64,000 nt of DNA, from contig JAKSDQ010000117.1 in NCBI GenBank assembly GCA_022360015.1, positions 37,902-101,901 of the forward strand, in the 5' to 3' direction. The notes beneath the pieces were generated by a model that did not search any database, was not told the DNA's origin, and was given only the letters and a program-made list of their open reading frames with translations. Positions within the stretch are counted from its first letter, which is position 1. Each line of letters opens with the position of its first letter. The position numbers and the translations under genes are program-made. Source of the stretch: Cytophagales bacterium. GTDB taxonomy: Bacteria > Bacteroidota > Bacteroidia > Cytophagales > Cyclobacteriaceae. Below, piece after piece: positions 35,340-45,900 of this stretch.

Positions 35340-36464
35340 TTAAGCGTAATTATTTAACATCACTGGCATCACCAACATCAGAATATCCTCATGCTCATCC
35401 TTCTCCTTAGGCACAATCAGGCCGGCCCGGTTGGATGCGGATAATTGCAATGTAACCTCGTCAGACTCCAGGTTATTGAGCATTTCCAAAAGGAAACGGG
35501 CGTTGAAGCCAATTTCAATGTCTTCCCCATCGTGCTCACACCTGAGCCGCTCAGACGCTTCGTTGGAAAAATCCAAATCTTCTGCCGAAATCTGCAGTTC
35601 GCTTCCGGTGATTTTTAACCTTACCTGATGGGTGGTTTTGTTGGCATAGATGGCTATCCTGCGTAGTGATCCTAAAAATTCCAGCCTTTTGATTGTCATG
35701 TGGTTCGTATTATCCGATGGAATTACATTCTCATAATCCGGAAACCGCTCATCAATCAGGCGGCAGATCAATTTGACATTTTCGAACTTAAAATAGGCGT
35801 TGGCCGGATTGAATTCCAGGGTGACATGAGTCGAATCTGCCGGTAAAGAGGCTTTGAGCAGATTGAGGGCCTTTCTTGGAATAATGATAGCGTTGTCCGT
35901 TTCAGCCGCAACATCTACCCTTCTGTATCTGATCAGCCGGTGACCATCGGTAGCTACAAAAGTAGTGCTGTTCTCCCCGAGGTTCAAATATACTCCTGTC
36001 ATAGCAGGTCGTAACTCATCATTGCTGGTAGCGAATATGGAATTGTTGATGGCGGTAGCCAGGATATCGGAGGATATATCAACCGTGTAGCCGTCGGATA
36101 CAACCGGTACCTTAGGAAAATCAGTGGCATTTTCCCCGGCAAGCTTGTATCGCCCGTTGTCTGAACTTAATTCCACGCTGTAGGTCTCTTCGTCGATCGA
36201 AAATGCCACAGGCTGTTCGGGTAAATTTCTTAATGTTTCCAGCAATATTTTAGCGGGCACAGCGATACTGCCAGGGTCTTTGGCCTCCACTTCCATCTGG
36301 GTAATCATAGAGGTTTGAAGGTCTGAGGCTGTTATGGTCAAAAGGCCATCATTAATCTCAAACAAAAAGTTTTCCAGGATCGGCACTACAGGATTAGAAG
36401 TAATAACACCGTTGATTCCGGAAAGTTGTTTCAATAAAGATGAGGAAGAAACAATGAATTTCAT
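35340..36464 (-). CDS. dnaN: DNA polymerase III beta subunit (sliding clamp)
   Basis: 374 aa, three clamp domains. It begins MKFIVSSSSLLKQLSGINGVI and contains LENFLFEINDGLLTITASDLQTSM, AVPAKILLETLRNLPE, DGHRLIRYR, RLIDERFPDYENVIPSDN and NARFLLEMLNNLESDEV. The usual end, with MPVMLNNY, is present. It tethers the replicative polymerase to DNA. It follows the gliding operon with ~100 bp between, a linkage seen in other Bacteroidetes. Confidence 0.97.
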   Translation of the reverse strand: MKFIVSSSSLLKQLSGINGVITSNPVVPILENFLFEINDGLLTITASDLQTSMITQMEVEAKDPGSIAVPAKILLETLRNLPEQPVAFSIDEETYSVELSSDNGRYKLAGENATDFPKVPVVSDGYTVDISSDILATAINNSIFATSNDELRPAMTGVYLNLGENSTTFVATDGHRLIRYRRVDVAAETDNAIIIPRKALNLLKASLPADSTHVTLEFNPANAYFKFENVKLICRLIDERFPDYENVIPSDNTNHMTIKRLEFLGSLRRIAIYANKTTHQVRLKITGSELQISAEDLDFSNEASERLRCEHDGEDIEIGFNARFLLEMLNNLESDEVTLQLSASNRAGLIVPKEKDEHEDILMLVMPVMLNNYA

Positions 36465-36569
36465 AGAGTGAAGTTATATAATTTAAAACTGGGTAAAGTT
36501 AAAAATAAATTGATTAAAAAATAACTTCATTCTAATTTAAAGGCCCTGTTTAAATACCACCTTCCGGCA

Positions 36570-37520
36570 CTATTCAATCCGCTCAAAATCACTGTTAGCA
36601 GCAAGTATACCATCCACCTTTTTTTGCCTGATGATGACCATCTGTTTAGATGGAAGTAGTTGGCCTAATCTTAGGCCTTTGCCTTCCAGTGGTGGGAAGA
36701 TCTGTAGCTGGCGGTTTTTGGCGGCGTCCGTATCCTCTATAAAAATGATGTATTCAGGCTGGGCAGAGATCAAACTGTCATAATCAGGGAATTCACCCGG
36801 CTCAATATACTGGTCAATTGCCAGGCCTGTGGTGGTTTCAAGGTAGTTCATCATTTTGACGGTATCTACACCAGATACATCGGCCACTTTAAAAAAGTTA
36901 TTCTGATAGGCAATATGTAACTGAACAAGGTTATCTTTTACTGATTCCAGTTTTAAGGATTTAAGCGAAGACCAGGAGGTTTCAAAAGCTTTTTTGTTTC
37001 TCCAGTCGCTTAACTTCAACGCAAACAGCCCCGCCAGGTAACTGGAATATCCCGGTATATAAACTACATAGGGTACTGATTCCGATTTCTTCATCATGTA
37101 AGAAAGTGTCCTGGTAGGATTACCACCCGTGTAAAACGCCGAGATATCGTCTTTACCACTATAAAACTCAACCAATACGCCCTCTTTTGACAGCTTGTCT
37201 CTCACTTCATTGTCTGCAGAAGCCCCAACAGGCCGGCTGGTTTCAACGCTGGTCATAACGGCAAAAATCAAACCCATCATTCTTTCGTCTGTGGGGTATT
37301 TCTGATTAACCAGCCAGCCTTCACCTGTTTTTTCGAAGGAAATCAACCTGTCATGCTGCTTTAACGTTATTTTGTCAACCTGAGAGGTATCTATAAGGGT
37401 AAACTTATAACGATCAACGTACTGGTCAGACCGGTTTACATCCAGGAAAACAACCGCAGTATTGACCATGACAAGTGCCATGAATATAATAAACAACCTG
37501 ATATTTTTTTTCCGTTGCAT
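36570..37520 (-). CDS. DUF4340 domain protein downstream of gldG
   Basis: 316 aa from the ATG at 37520; a longer frame to 37619 would overlap gldG and has no family support. One N-terminal membrane anchor (LFIIFMALVMVNTAVVFL) precedes a DUF4340 region with IDTSQVDKITL, FEKTGEGWLVNQKYPTDE, VEFYSGKDD and GYSSYLAG. DUF4340 proteins usually accompany GldG-like Abc_transp_aux proteins, and here the start is 2 bp past the gldG stop. It probably forms part of the same membrane complex. Exact function is unknown. Confidence 0.85.
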   Translation of the reverse strand: MQRKKNIRLFIIFMALVMVNTAVVFLDVNRSDQYVDRYKFTLIDTSQVDKITLKQHDRLISFEKTGEGWLVNQKYPTDERMMGLIFAVMTSVETSRPVGASADNEVRDKLSKEGVLVEFYSGKDDISAFYTGGNPTRTLSYMMKKSESVPYVVYIPGYSSYLAGLFALKLSDWRNKKAFETSWSSLKSLKLESVKDNLVQLHIAYQNNFFKVADVSGVDTVKMMNYLETTTGLAIDQYIEPGEFPDYDSLISAQPEYIIFIEDTDAAKNRQLQIFPPLEGKGLRLGQLLPSKQMVIIRQKKVDGILAANSDFERIE

Positions 37521-37522
37521 CA

Positions 37523-39214
37523 CTAAAAACGTGTGAATTTTCTTTTTCTCCAATAGTACCTGGCCAAGCCATACATGATGATCAAAACTACCGGCAACCC
37601 CAGGTTTACAACCTGCCAAAAGACCCTTTCCCGACTAACTTTGACCTCATCCAAAAGCCTGATTTTAATCTCTTTATTTCTGGCAGTAATCAACCCCTGA
37701 TCGTCCATCATGTATTGTAAGGCATTTTTAATGAAATCCTCGTTGGCAAATTTCTGTCTCATAAATTCACTAAATCCCAATTCCACAGGTTGCCTGTTCT
37801 GAAGGCTGAATTCGTTTTCAATAATATCTCCATCTCCCACAACCATTATTTTGGTAGGAACACTTTCATTCATGACCTTCTGCCTGGCAATCCCTTCGGG
37901 TAAAAACCTGTTAGCGTAAAGGGATTTAAACGAACCTTCGAGCAAATAAGCTACCGGTAATGGCTCCCGGGGCGGAAAGTCTTCTTGCCCTAACCGGGTA
38001 ACATCCGCCAATGCTACGCTTACTGGTGAATTGACCCTTTTTGAATACCGGCTGCTGAAAAGTAACGGCGTTTTAACAATACCATCCGCCTTGACTGTAT
38101 CAATTGTATTGATAAACTTGGTGTAAATGGCATCGGAATTCTTCACAATAGGATGTTGTCCAAATTGATTAATAATCGGGTAGTAATGCCACTTGAAGTT
38201 TTGTATTTCAGGCTCATCGCCAATCATGTTGACAATAACCGGCATCACGCCCGCACTTAAATCCAAAATCAGATCACGGTTAATCCTTGCCCCATATTTG
38301 AACAATTGGTCATCGAGGTTTACATCCACCGGCAAGGCAATGGTTCCTCCCTGGCTCAACGCACTATCTTCATTGACATAAAGTTGATCCAGAAAAAAAA
38401 GTACCTTGCCACCTTTCATGATGTACTGATCGAGCTTAAACTTTTCAGCCTCTTTATAGGCCGCCTTTGGTTTGGCAATGATTACCGCGTCGTACCCTTC
38501 GAGTTGCTCTTTTTCAGGCAGGTTGACATTATAAACATGATAAGATTCACTGAGCACACTGGTTAATCCTGCCAGCATCAATGAATCGGATTCCTTGTGG
38601 CCTTTGATTAATCCGATTTTTTTCTTTTCTCTGCTGGTCAGGGCCCTGATCGCGCTGGCCAATTCATATTCCAGCCCCTCAATGGACTGATTGATGGCAC
38701 GCTGCCCACCTTTTCCTCTTAACAGCAAAACGGGTTTCTCCTGCTCGTGATATGTAATAATGGCCCCCGGAAAAATTATTTTAGCCACATTTTTGCCCCC
38801 CTCATTATCAAATAACCTGATGAGTTGCAGGCCCCTTTTCACAAGGTTATCATGGTACTCCTGCCTGGCTTTATCACTGGCCGCCTGGGAGGGATCAATA
38901 AACTTAAACTGAACTTTGTTATTTGAGTAAACCGCAAACTCATCAAGCCGCTCTCTGATGGCGGTTTTAAGCCTTCTCATTCCTGCCGGAAGCTCCCCTT
39001 CCAGAAAAACTTCCACATATAATACATCGTCCAAGCCTTTCAGCATGGATTTAGTAGCATCTGATATAGTAAACCGCTTTTCTTCAGTGAGATCAATTCG
39101 CAGGATATATTTGGAAACCAGCAGGTTAATCAGCACAAGAATCATAAAACCAATGCCAAATTTCAGCAGTGACTCCCACATTTTACCGCTCTTATTAAAT
39201 CTTTTCATCACCAT
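37523..39214 (-). CDS. gldG: Gliding-motility ABC transporter component GldG
   Basis: 563 aa with a membrane helix at each end (GIGFMILVLINLLVSKYIL near the start, LGLPVVLIIMYGLARYYWRK near the end) around a large periplasmic Abc_transp_aux/GldG domain. Motifs include DLTEEKRFTISDATKSMLKGLDD, KGHKESDSL, GGKVLFFLDQL and MVVGDGDIIENEF. In Flavobacterium johnsoniae GldA, GldF and GldG form an ABC transporter required for gliding. It overlaps gldF by 7 bp. Confidence 0.95.
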   Translation of the reverse strand: MVMKRFNKSGKMWESLLKFGIGFMILVLINLLVSKYILRIDLTEEKRFTISDATKSMLKGLDDVLYVEVFLEGELPAGMRRLKTAIRERLDEFAVYSNNKVQFKFIDPSQAASDKARQEYHDNLVKRGLQLIRLFDNEGGKNVAKIIFPGAIITYHEQEKPVLLLRGKGGQRAINQSIEGLEYELASAIRALTSREKKKIGLIKGHKESDSLMLAGLTSVLSESYHVYNVNLPEKEQLEGYDAVIIAKPKAAYKEAEKFKLDQYIMKGGKVLFFLDQLYVNEDSALSQGGTIALPVDVNLDDQLFKYGARINRDLILDLSAGVMPVIVNMIGDEPEIQNFKWHYYPIINQFGQHPIVKNSDAIYTKFINTIDTVKADGIVKTPLLFSSRYSKRVNSPVSVALADVTRLGQEDFPPREPLPVAYLLEGSFKSLYANRFLPEGIARQKVMNESVPTKIMVVGDGDIIENEFSLQNRQPVELGFSEFMRQKFANEDFIKNALQYMMDDQGLITARNKEIKIRLLDEVKVSRERVFWQVVNLGLPVVLIIMYGLARYYWRKRKFTRF

Positions 39215-39936
39215 TTCCTACTGCTTACGATAACTTGGGTCAATAACAACATGGCAACAGTAAGGCTTAACAGGTACACAACATTTCTAGCGTCGATCAA
39301 CCCCTTGCTTAAAGCACTGTAGTGATAAAGCAATCCCAATTGATCCAGGAAGTTAGATCCGCTGCCCCAAACGTCTATGGCTGCCATCGAGCCAAATCCA
39401 CTATAAAAAAGGAAACACAAAAATACCGCTATAATAAAAGCAACGATCTGATTTTCAGTAATGGAAGAGGCAAAAACACCAATGGCGGTAAATACGCCGG
39501 CAAGCAATAATAGTCCGATGTATGAGCCAATCACCCCGGCTGTGTCAATGTTTCCCTGCGTTTGTCCCAGCTTGTAAATAGAAAAATAATAAATCAAGGT
39601 GGGGATCAAAGCAAATATAACTATAACCAGCCCGGCCAGATACTTGGCCAGAACGATCTGAAAATCCGTCACAGGTTGGGTAAAGAGTAACTCGAGGGTC
39701 CCTGTTTTTTTTTCCTCTGCGAATAACTTCATAGTCACTGCCGGGATAAGAAACAAAAAAACATAGGGTGAAAAGGAAAACAACGTCTCCATATCAGCAA
39801 AACCATAATCCAACACATTGGTTTCAGGAAAAACCCACATGAGCAGCCCGATACCTGTCAAAAAAACACTGATGACAATGTAGGCAATGAGGGAATTTAA
39901 ATAACTGTTGATCTCCTTTAACAATATCCTTAACAT
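39208..39936 (-). CDS. gldF: Gliding-motility ABC transporter permease GldF
   Basis: 242 aa, six helices of the ABC-2 type. EINSYLNSLIAYIVISVFL is the usual start, FLIPAVTMKLFAEEKKTGTLELLFTQPVTDFQIVLAKYLAG the NosY/GldF cytoplasmic loop (E-K-TGT-E-L-T-P). It pairs with GldA (5 bp upstream) and GldG (overlapping downstream). Confidence 0.95.
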   Translation of the reverse strand: MLRILLKEINSYLNSLIAYIVISVFLTGIGLLMWVFPETNVLDYGFADMETLFSFSPYVFLFLIPAVTMKLFAEEKKTGTLELLFTQPVTDFQIVLAKYLAGLVIVIFALIPTLIYYFSIYKLGQTQGNIDTAGVIGSYIGLLLLAGVFTAIGVFASSITENQIVAFIIAVFLCFLFYSGFGSMAAIDVWGSGSNFLDQLGLLYHYSALSKGLIDARNVVYLLSLTVAMLLLTQVIVSSRKW

Positions 39937-39941
39937 AAGTC

Positions 39942-40862
39942 CTATCTCCCTCCTGTTAACTTTTGGAACACATTTTCAAGGGATTGCTTTTCTTCCCTCA
40001 TCTCCAGCAAGACCTTGTTATTGACCGTGGCAAACTTAAATATTCCGGGTCTTACGTCATGGTTGGCATCTGCTTTTAAAATATATTGGTTTTTCTGTTG
40101 TTCAGCCACATCGAGCACCCCTTCGATGGCTATCAATTCACCCACATCCACACTTTCGGCAAATTCAGCAACGAGGTAAATAATATTTGAATCTTCTCCT
40201 TGAAGCGCTGATACCAGGCTGTCTGCCACCAGCCTGCCCTGGTTGATGATGATTACCCTGTCGCAAAGAGCCTGCACTTCCTGCATGATATGGGTTGAAA
40301 ATATCACCGTTTTTTCTTGGCTTGTTTCCCTGATGAGTTGCCTGATTTCAACCAGTTGGTTGGGGTCGAGCCCTGTGGTCGGCTCATCGAGTATTAAAAC
40401 CGCGGGATCATGAACCAGTGCCTGTGCCAGTCCGACCCTTTGCCGGTATCCTTTTGAAAGGGTACCTATTATTTTATTCTGCTCCCGGGTCAGCCCGCAC
40501 ATTTCTACCATTAAAGCCACTCTTTGCCTTAACCGCTTACCCGACAACTGATGCAGCGAACCAATAAAACCCAGGTACTCGTGCACATACATGTCGAGGT
40601 AAAGCGGATTATGTTCCGGCAGATAGCCTATAATCTTCCGGACTTTGAGGGCATCCCGCTCTACATTAAACCCATTGATTGCGAGTTCGCCAGAGGTCGG
40701 TGGAATATAACAGGTGGCAATTTTCATAGTGGTTGATTTGCCGGCTCCGTTTGGCCCTAAAAATCCTACTATTTCACCTTCTTTCACTTCAAAGGAAATA
40801 TCGTCTACTACTTTTTGTTCACCATAAATTTTAGTGAGATTTTTAACCCTTACTGACATCAA
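39942..40862 (-). CDS. gldA: Gliding-motility ABC transporter ATP-binding protein GldA
   Basis: 306 aa. Walker A is GPNGAGKST, the signature LSKGYRQRVGLAQAL (the GldA/CcmA-type LSKGY), Walker B AVLILDEPTTGLDPNQ, and the switch FSTHIMQEV. A C-terminal ~90-residue accessory domain ends in ENVFQKLTGG, typical of GldA. It is the first gene of gldA-gldF-gldG-DUF4340. A TACATTTG -7 box lies 20 bp upstream. Confidence 0.95.
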   Translation of the reverse strand: MMSVRVKNLTKIYGEQKVVDDISFEVKEGEIVGFLGPNGAGKSTTMKIATCYIPPTSGELAINGFNVERDALKVRKIIGYLPEHNPLYLDMYVHEYLGFIGSLHQLSGKRLRQRVALMVEMCGLTREQNKIIGTLSKGYRQRVGLAQALVHDPAVLILDEPTTGLDPNQLVEIRQLIRETSQEKTVIFSTHIMQEVQALCDRVIIINQGRLVADSLVSALQGEDSNIIYLVAEFAESVDVGELIAIEGVLDVAEQQKNQYILKADANHDVRPGIFKFATVNNKVLLEMREEKQSLENVFQKLTGGR

Positions 40863-40881
40863 GCTTCAGTTGTTATACACA

Positions 40882-40889
40882 CAAATGTA
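40882..40889 (-). promoter_or_regulatory. Bacteroidetes -7 box for the gld operon
   Basis: On the minus strand TACATTTG fits TAnnTTTG, ending 20 bp ahead of the gldA start. The -33 element is not clear. Confidence 0.4.
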
Positions 40890-41045
40890 AAAATACAAAC
40901 TAACTATTTAATACAACAATTTTACAAATATCTTACCTGTATAAGTACATTAACGCTAAATAATCAAAATCATTCTACCCTGCACATTACCTACATCGGT
41001 AATAATTACCGGATGTTTTTTTAAGCCCGTTTAACATTACTTTTA

Positions 41046-41053
41046 TATTTTTG
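41046..41053 (+). promoter_or_regulatory. Bacteroidetes -7 box for the PagL-like gene
   Basis: TATTTTTG fits TAnnTTTG and lies 20 bp before the start codon. Only a T-rich run stands at the -33 position. Confidence 0.4.
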
Positions 41054-41073
41054 CTCAAATTATGTAATAACCA

Positions 41074-42213
41074 ATGCCAAACAAAAACTATCGTCTGTTT
41101 CTCATTACCGTAATTTTTGTATGCATTGCGCATGACAAACCAACTGCCCAGACCTTAAAAAACAAAAATTCCAGGGGATATACTTACACCATCGGTGCCA
41201 ACACCTTTAAAGGTTTTATCATGAAGCACGATGACAGAATCGGACACCTGATCAGAGAGCACCCGGTTGGCCTGGAGCTATTTATCAACAAGAATACGTA
41301 TGGAAAAAAGTACTGGCAACCTTTATACAACTATCCCGATATTGGTTTTTCATTGGCCTATTTTGATTTTAAAATCCCGGAATTAGGTGAGGTCATCGCG
41401 TCTACTGTCTACCTGGATTTTTATCTTAAACGTTGGCGTAACTCCGAGTTGATCTTTAAGGTCGGTACCGGGCTTGGATTCAGCACCAATCCCTATGACA
41501 GGGAAGACAACAACAAAAACAACGTTATTGGCTCCACCATCACTTTTACGCTGCAGGGAAGGCTGGGTTATCAGGTAAAAATCAATGACCGGTTCAGATT
41601 AACCCCGGCACTCACCTTTAGTCACTTTTCCAATGGTGCTTTTAAAATGCCTAACAAAGGCATCAACATCATTTCGGCCAACCTTGGATTTTCCTATTTG
41701 CTGACTGATCGATCCAGGCCCGATTTTATCGAAAGACTTTCCCATGATGCCCCTCCTGGGGAGGATAAAAAACTACGGTACAATTTTTCAGTTTTTGCCG
41801 GCGCAAGGGAAATCATTCCTATCGGAGGTGATAAGTATCCATTTATCAATGCAGTGATGTACGTCGATAAAAAAGTGAGCAAAAGAAGTGCTTTGCTACT
41901 GGGTGCAGACTTTTTCTACAGTTGGGCTGTAAAGCAGGAAGTTAAGACTGCCAGGGGTTTGGAAGGGGATGACAGACCGGATTTTAAAAGGGCCGGGATC
42001 ACTGTTGGACATGAGTTGCTTGTCAGCAAAATATCACTGCTGACGCAGTTCGGCGTATATGTCTACAGACCTTTCAAAATTTCAGGCGATCCGGTTTATC
42101 AACGTTACGGCTTAAAATATTACTTTAATGAAAGGTTTTTTTCCGGTGTATTTTTAAGGGCCCACTATGGTGTGGCACAGAATGTCGAATGGGGTTTAGG
42201 TATAAGATTGTAA
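41074..42213 (+). CDS. PagL-like lipid A 3-O-deacylase (acyloxyacyl hydrolase family), long form
   Basis: 379 aa with a signal peptide. The PagL catalytic motif is present as TFSHFSNGAF (H184 and S186 of HxSNG), followed by MPNKGIN, and residues ~60-215 resemble the eight-stranded barrel. PagL proper is under 200 residues; here ~160 further residues (RYNFSVFAGAREI...GIRL) look like extra barrel strands, ending in an aromatic/charged strand. It would remove the 3-linked acyl chain from lipid A in the outer membrane. It is followed 8 bp later by a lipoprotein gene. Confidence 0.82.
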   Translation: MPNKNYRLFLITVIFVCIAHDKPTAQTLKNKNSRGYTYTIGANTFKGFIMKHDDRIGHLIREHPVGLELFINKNTYGKKYWQPLYNYPDIGFSLAYFDFKIPELGEVIASTVYLDFYLKRWRNSELIFKVGTGLGFSTNPYDREDNNKNNVIGSTITFTLQGRLGYQVKINDRFRLTPALTFSHFSNGAFKMPNKGINIISANLGFSYLLTDRSRPDFIERLSHDAPPGEDKKLRYNFSVFAGAREIIPIGGDKYPFINAVMYVDKKVSKRSALLLGADFFYSWAVKQEVKTARGLEGDDRPDFKRAGITVGHELLVSKISLLTQFGVYVYRPFKISGDPVYQRYGLKYYFNERFFSGVFLRAHYGVAQNVEWGLGIRL

Positions 42214-42220
42214 GCGAGCG

Positions 42221-42961
42221 ATGATGAAAAAATATCCGATAATACTTCTCTTCCCGGTGCTGTTGCAGCAATCTGGCTGTGACGACCCCGATGCTTTCAA
42301 TTGCCTTAAAAAATCGGGCACAGTGATAGAGGAGGAGGTTGTGTTGGAGGAGGTTGAAAAAGTATTTGTCTATGATGGCGTTCAACTGGATCTGGTCTAC
42401 GGAGACACCCAGCAAGTCATTATCAGAGGAGGGGAAAACCTTATACCCAATGTTAATTTTCAGGTAAATGAAAAGCTGTTAACCATCACTGACGACAATA
42501 GCTGTGACTGGGTACGGGACTATGAGCCCATTGTCGTTACAATTACAAGCAATCGGTTAAAAGAGATCCGGTCAGGAGGATACGGGTTGATAAAATCCCT
42601 AAACACCCTGAGTTTTGAGAATCTATGGGTTGAGTCAAAGGACGGATCGGGAGATTTTGAGTTGACCGTGGCTGTTGAGCGGTTATGGGTGGTGAATAAT
42701 AGTTTTTCCAATATCACTATTTCCGGCACTGCTAATTTCCTGTCATTAGGCCACTGGTATAATGACGGCAGGTTCATAGGCTCCAACCTGGAGGTGAGCC
42801 ATGCAGCAGTTGCGCAAAACGGGGTCAATGATATTTTCATTCATGTTAAAGAAAAACTATCCGGACAACTCACAAGTCGTGGAAATATTTTTTATTTTGG
42901 CAATCCCGAAATTATCGAAGTCGACATTTCGGGAACGGGACAATTGATTAATAAACAATAA
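42221..42961 (+). CDS. DUF2807 (GIN-domain) lipoprotein
   Basis: 246 aa with a lipoprotein leader (LLQQSGC, Cys20). The body is a right-handed beta-helix-like DUF2807 domain: VFVYDGVQLDLVYGDTQQVIIRGGENLIPNV, LTITDDNSCDW, then repetitive short strands to SGTGQLINKQ. These are envelope proteins of unknown role, frequent in Bacteroidetes. It is sandwiched with 8-bp gaps between the PagL-like and oxoprolinase genes, suggesting one transcript. Confidence 0.85.
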   Translation: MMKKYPIILLFPVLLQQSGCDDPDAFNCLKKSGTVIEEEVVLEEVEKVFVYDGVQLDLVYGDTQQVIIRGGENLIPNVNFQVNEKLLTITDDNSCDWVRDYEPIVVTITSNRLKEIRSGGYGLIKSLNTLSFENLWVESKDGSGDFELTVAVERLWVVNNSFSNITISGTANFLSLGHWYNDGRFIGSNLEVSHAAVAQNGVNDIFIHVKEKLSGQLTSRGNIFYFGNPEIIEVDISGTGQLINKQ

Positions 42962-42968
42962 ACTTTTC

Positions 42969-45900
42969 TTGTCGGAAAATACCACAAAAGGAACCTGGAA
43001 ACTTTGGATCGATACGGGGGGTACATTTACCGATTGCCTCGCTTTTGACCCTAAGACGGCACTGCAGAGGATCAAGGTATTAAGCGATGGCTCACTGAGA
43101 GGCAATGTCATGGAAATCATCGCCCCTGATACCATCAGGATCCATAATCACTGGCCGGTTAGCGAAGATATTTTTAAAGGATACAGCTTTCAGTTACTGA
43201 ACGTTGGCAACAGTACCAATGAGGTAATCGGCTATGATACCTCAGACAAAATACTCACGCTGAAAGCTCCACTCCATCCGGCAACAAGCAAGGGTAGAGA
43301 TTTTTCCATAACCGCACATGAAGAGGCACCGGTGCTCGCAGCGCGCATGGCCACACACACCGGGCTGCATGAAGATTTTCCGGAGATCGAAATGAGACTG
43401 GGTTCCACCAAAGGCACCAACGCACTGTTGGAACGCAAAGGAGCTAATGTAACCTTGCTTGTGACCAAAGGTTTCAAGGACCTTTTGGTCATAGGCGATC
43501 AGCAAAGGCCTGATTTATTTTCGCTGAATATCCGAAAACCAGCACCCGTTTACCATCAGGTCATGGAAGTAAATGAACGTATCGGTGCTAACGGAGAGGT
43601 TTTGCAGCCTATCAAGGAAGATTATTTAAATCAACTGATAGAAAAGGTGATCCTTTCAGGCGCTGATTCAGTCGCAATCGCCCTGCTTAACAGTTACAAT
43701 AACCCTGAGCACGAGAATCTGATCAGGGGAAAGCTCGAAAAAAAAGGCATAAAACACATCTCCTGTTCGAGTTATCTGGCCAACGCCATCAAATTAGTCC
43801 CAAGAGCCAACACTACTGTGGTAAATGCCTACCTGGCCCCAACGATCAACAATTATCTGGACGGGATCAAAAAGTCGCTGAACAACGCTTCCCTGAAAGT
43901 AATGACCAGTGCAGGCGGAATTGTGGATAATACCGATTTTCTGCCCAAAGACAGCCTGCTTAGCGGCCCGGCCGGAGGAGTTGTTGGCGCAGCTTTGTCG
44001 GCAGCCTCATCTGGCATTTCCGATATTATTTCTTTTGATATGGGCGGTACGAGCACAGATGTTTCAAGGTACAATGGGGAGTATGATTATCAGTATGAAA
44101 CAAAAATCGGTGACGCCCAACTGCTTACTCCGTCTTTATCGATTGAAACTGTAGCAGCGGGAGGTGGTTCCATATGTTCTTTTGATGGTTTTAATTTAAA
44201 GGTAGGTCCTGAATCTGCCGGTTCATACCCGGGACCGGCATGTTACGGCTGCGGTGGGCCATTGACCATCACCGATGTCAACATGCTCATGGGAAGAATG
44301 GATGAGCACGATTTCAGCATTCCCTTAACTAAAGCGGATGCCGAAAAGCGGTTGGCTGAAATTGTAAAAAGCGTTGAACTTAAAAATTCGGCACCCACCA
44401 ACCCGCTTGATATATTGGGTGGCTTCCTGGCTATTGCCAATGAGCGGATGGCTGAAACGATAAAGAAAATATCAATCGGTAAGGGCTTTGCCGTAGAGGA
44501 TTATACGCTGGTAGCTTTTGGAGGTGCCGGAGGGCAACATGCCTGCGATCTGGCACAGTTGTTATCCATCAAAAAAGTGATCATCCCTTACAATGCAGGG
44601 ATACTGAGCGCTTTTGGCATTGGTAATGCCAGCATTGAGCGATTTGCCCAAAAGGTAGTGCTTAAACCCTTGCATGAAATAAAAAGCAATATTCCGGCGG
44701 TGATTACCAATCTTAAAAAAGAGGTCATTGAAAAGCTGAAAAATGAAGGGTTAAAAGAACAGCAAATTACCATCGCCTATATCAAGCTTTTTCTGAGATA
44801 TGCAGGGCAAGATACCAGCTTGGCCCTGGATTATCAATCGGGAAAAAATCTTGAAAAGCGGTTCCAAGACCAATACCGGCAACGCTACAACCACGAGATA
44901 GAGGACAAAAACATCGAGTTGGAATCCATTAAGTGTTTTGCTTCTTCCAGCGTACCTAATCCGGTGAAGCCTGCCGGATTTAAAGATGCGGTTGATCCTG
45001 TTCCGGTAAGATCAATCAACAGTTACATAGAGGGGCGATGGCAAAAAATCCCCGTATATCAATGGGAAACACTTGGCGTGGGAAAAACAGTAAAAGGTAA
45101 TTGTCTGGTAACCAGCCTAAACACCACCGTGTTTGTAAAAAGTGGTTGGAATTTTTGTATCGACGAGCATGACAATGCGATCATTACCTTCACTGGTGAA
45201 AACCAAAACGCCAATAGTGCTACAGGCAACAGCGAAAAACCGGAGGTAACATCCTTGGAGCTATTTACCAACCGGTTTCGTGGTATTGCCGATGAAATGG
45301 GGGCGTTATTGAGGAGAACGGCATTTTCAGTAAACATTAAAGAACGGCTGGACTTCTCCTGCGCGTTGCTGGACCATCATGGGGAGCTCATTGTAAACGC
45401 CCCACACATTCCGGTTCACTTAGGGGGTATGGGACTTTGTGTGAGAAGTCTGATAAAAACCATTGATATGAAGCCGGGAGATATTATTATCACAAACCAT
45501 CCTGCCTATGGGGGTTCCCACCTGCCGGACATTACACTGGTCAAACCCGTATTTGACAAAGACAACAAACTAATCGGATACCTGGCCAACAGGGCCCATC
45601 ATGCTGAGATCGGTGGGAAAAGACCGGGATCGATGCCACCTGATGCCAAAAATCTGTCTGAGGAAGGAATAGTCATTCATCCGACCACCCTGGTACGTGA
45701 TGGACGTGTATTTTGGGAAAAGGTAAAAAAGATTTTATCCTCCCCTCCTTTTCCTTCGCGCAGTATCGAAGAAAACATAGCCGATCTCGCCGCCGGGATT
45801 GCATCGCTGAACCAAGGTGAAAAAGCACTGCAGGAGCTGGCTTCCAGGCACGGAACCCGTGAGTTGCATCACTTCATGGAACTTATTAAATCCAGATCAA

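Noticed and set aside
37521..37619. Longer N-terminus for the DUF4340 protein
   Set aside because: It would overlap gldG by ~97 bp and lacks family resemblance; the ATG at 37520 gives a proper membrane anchor.
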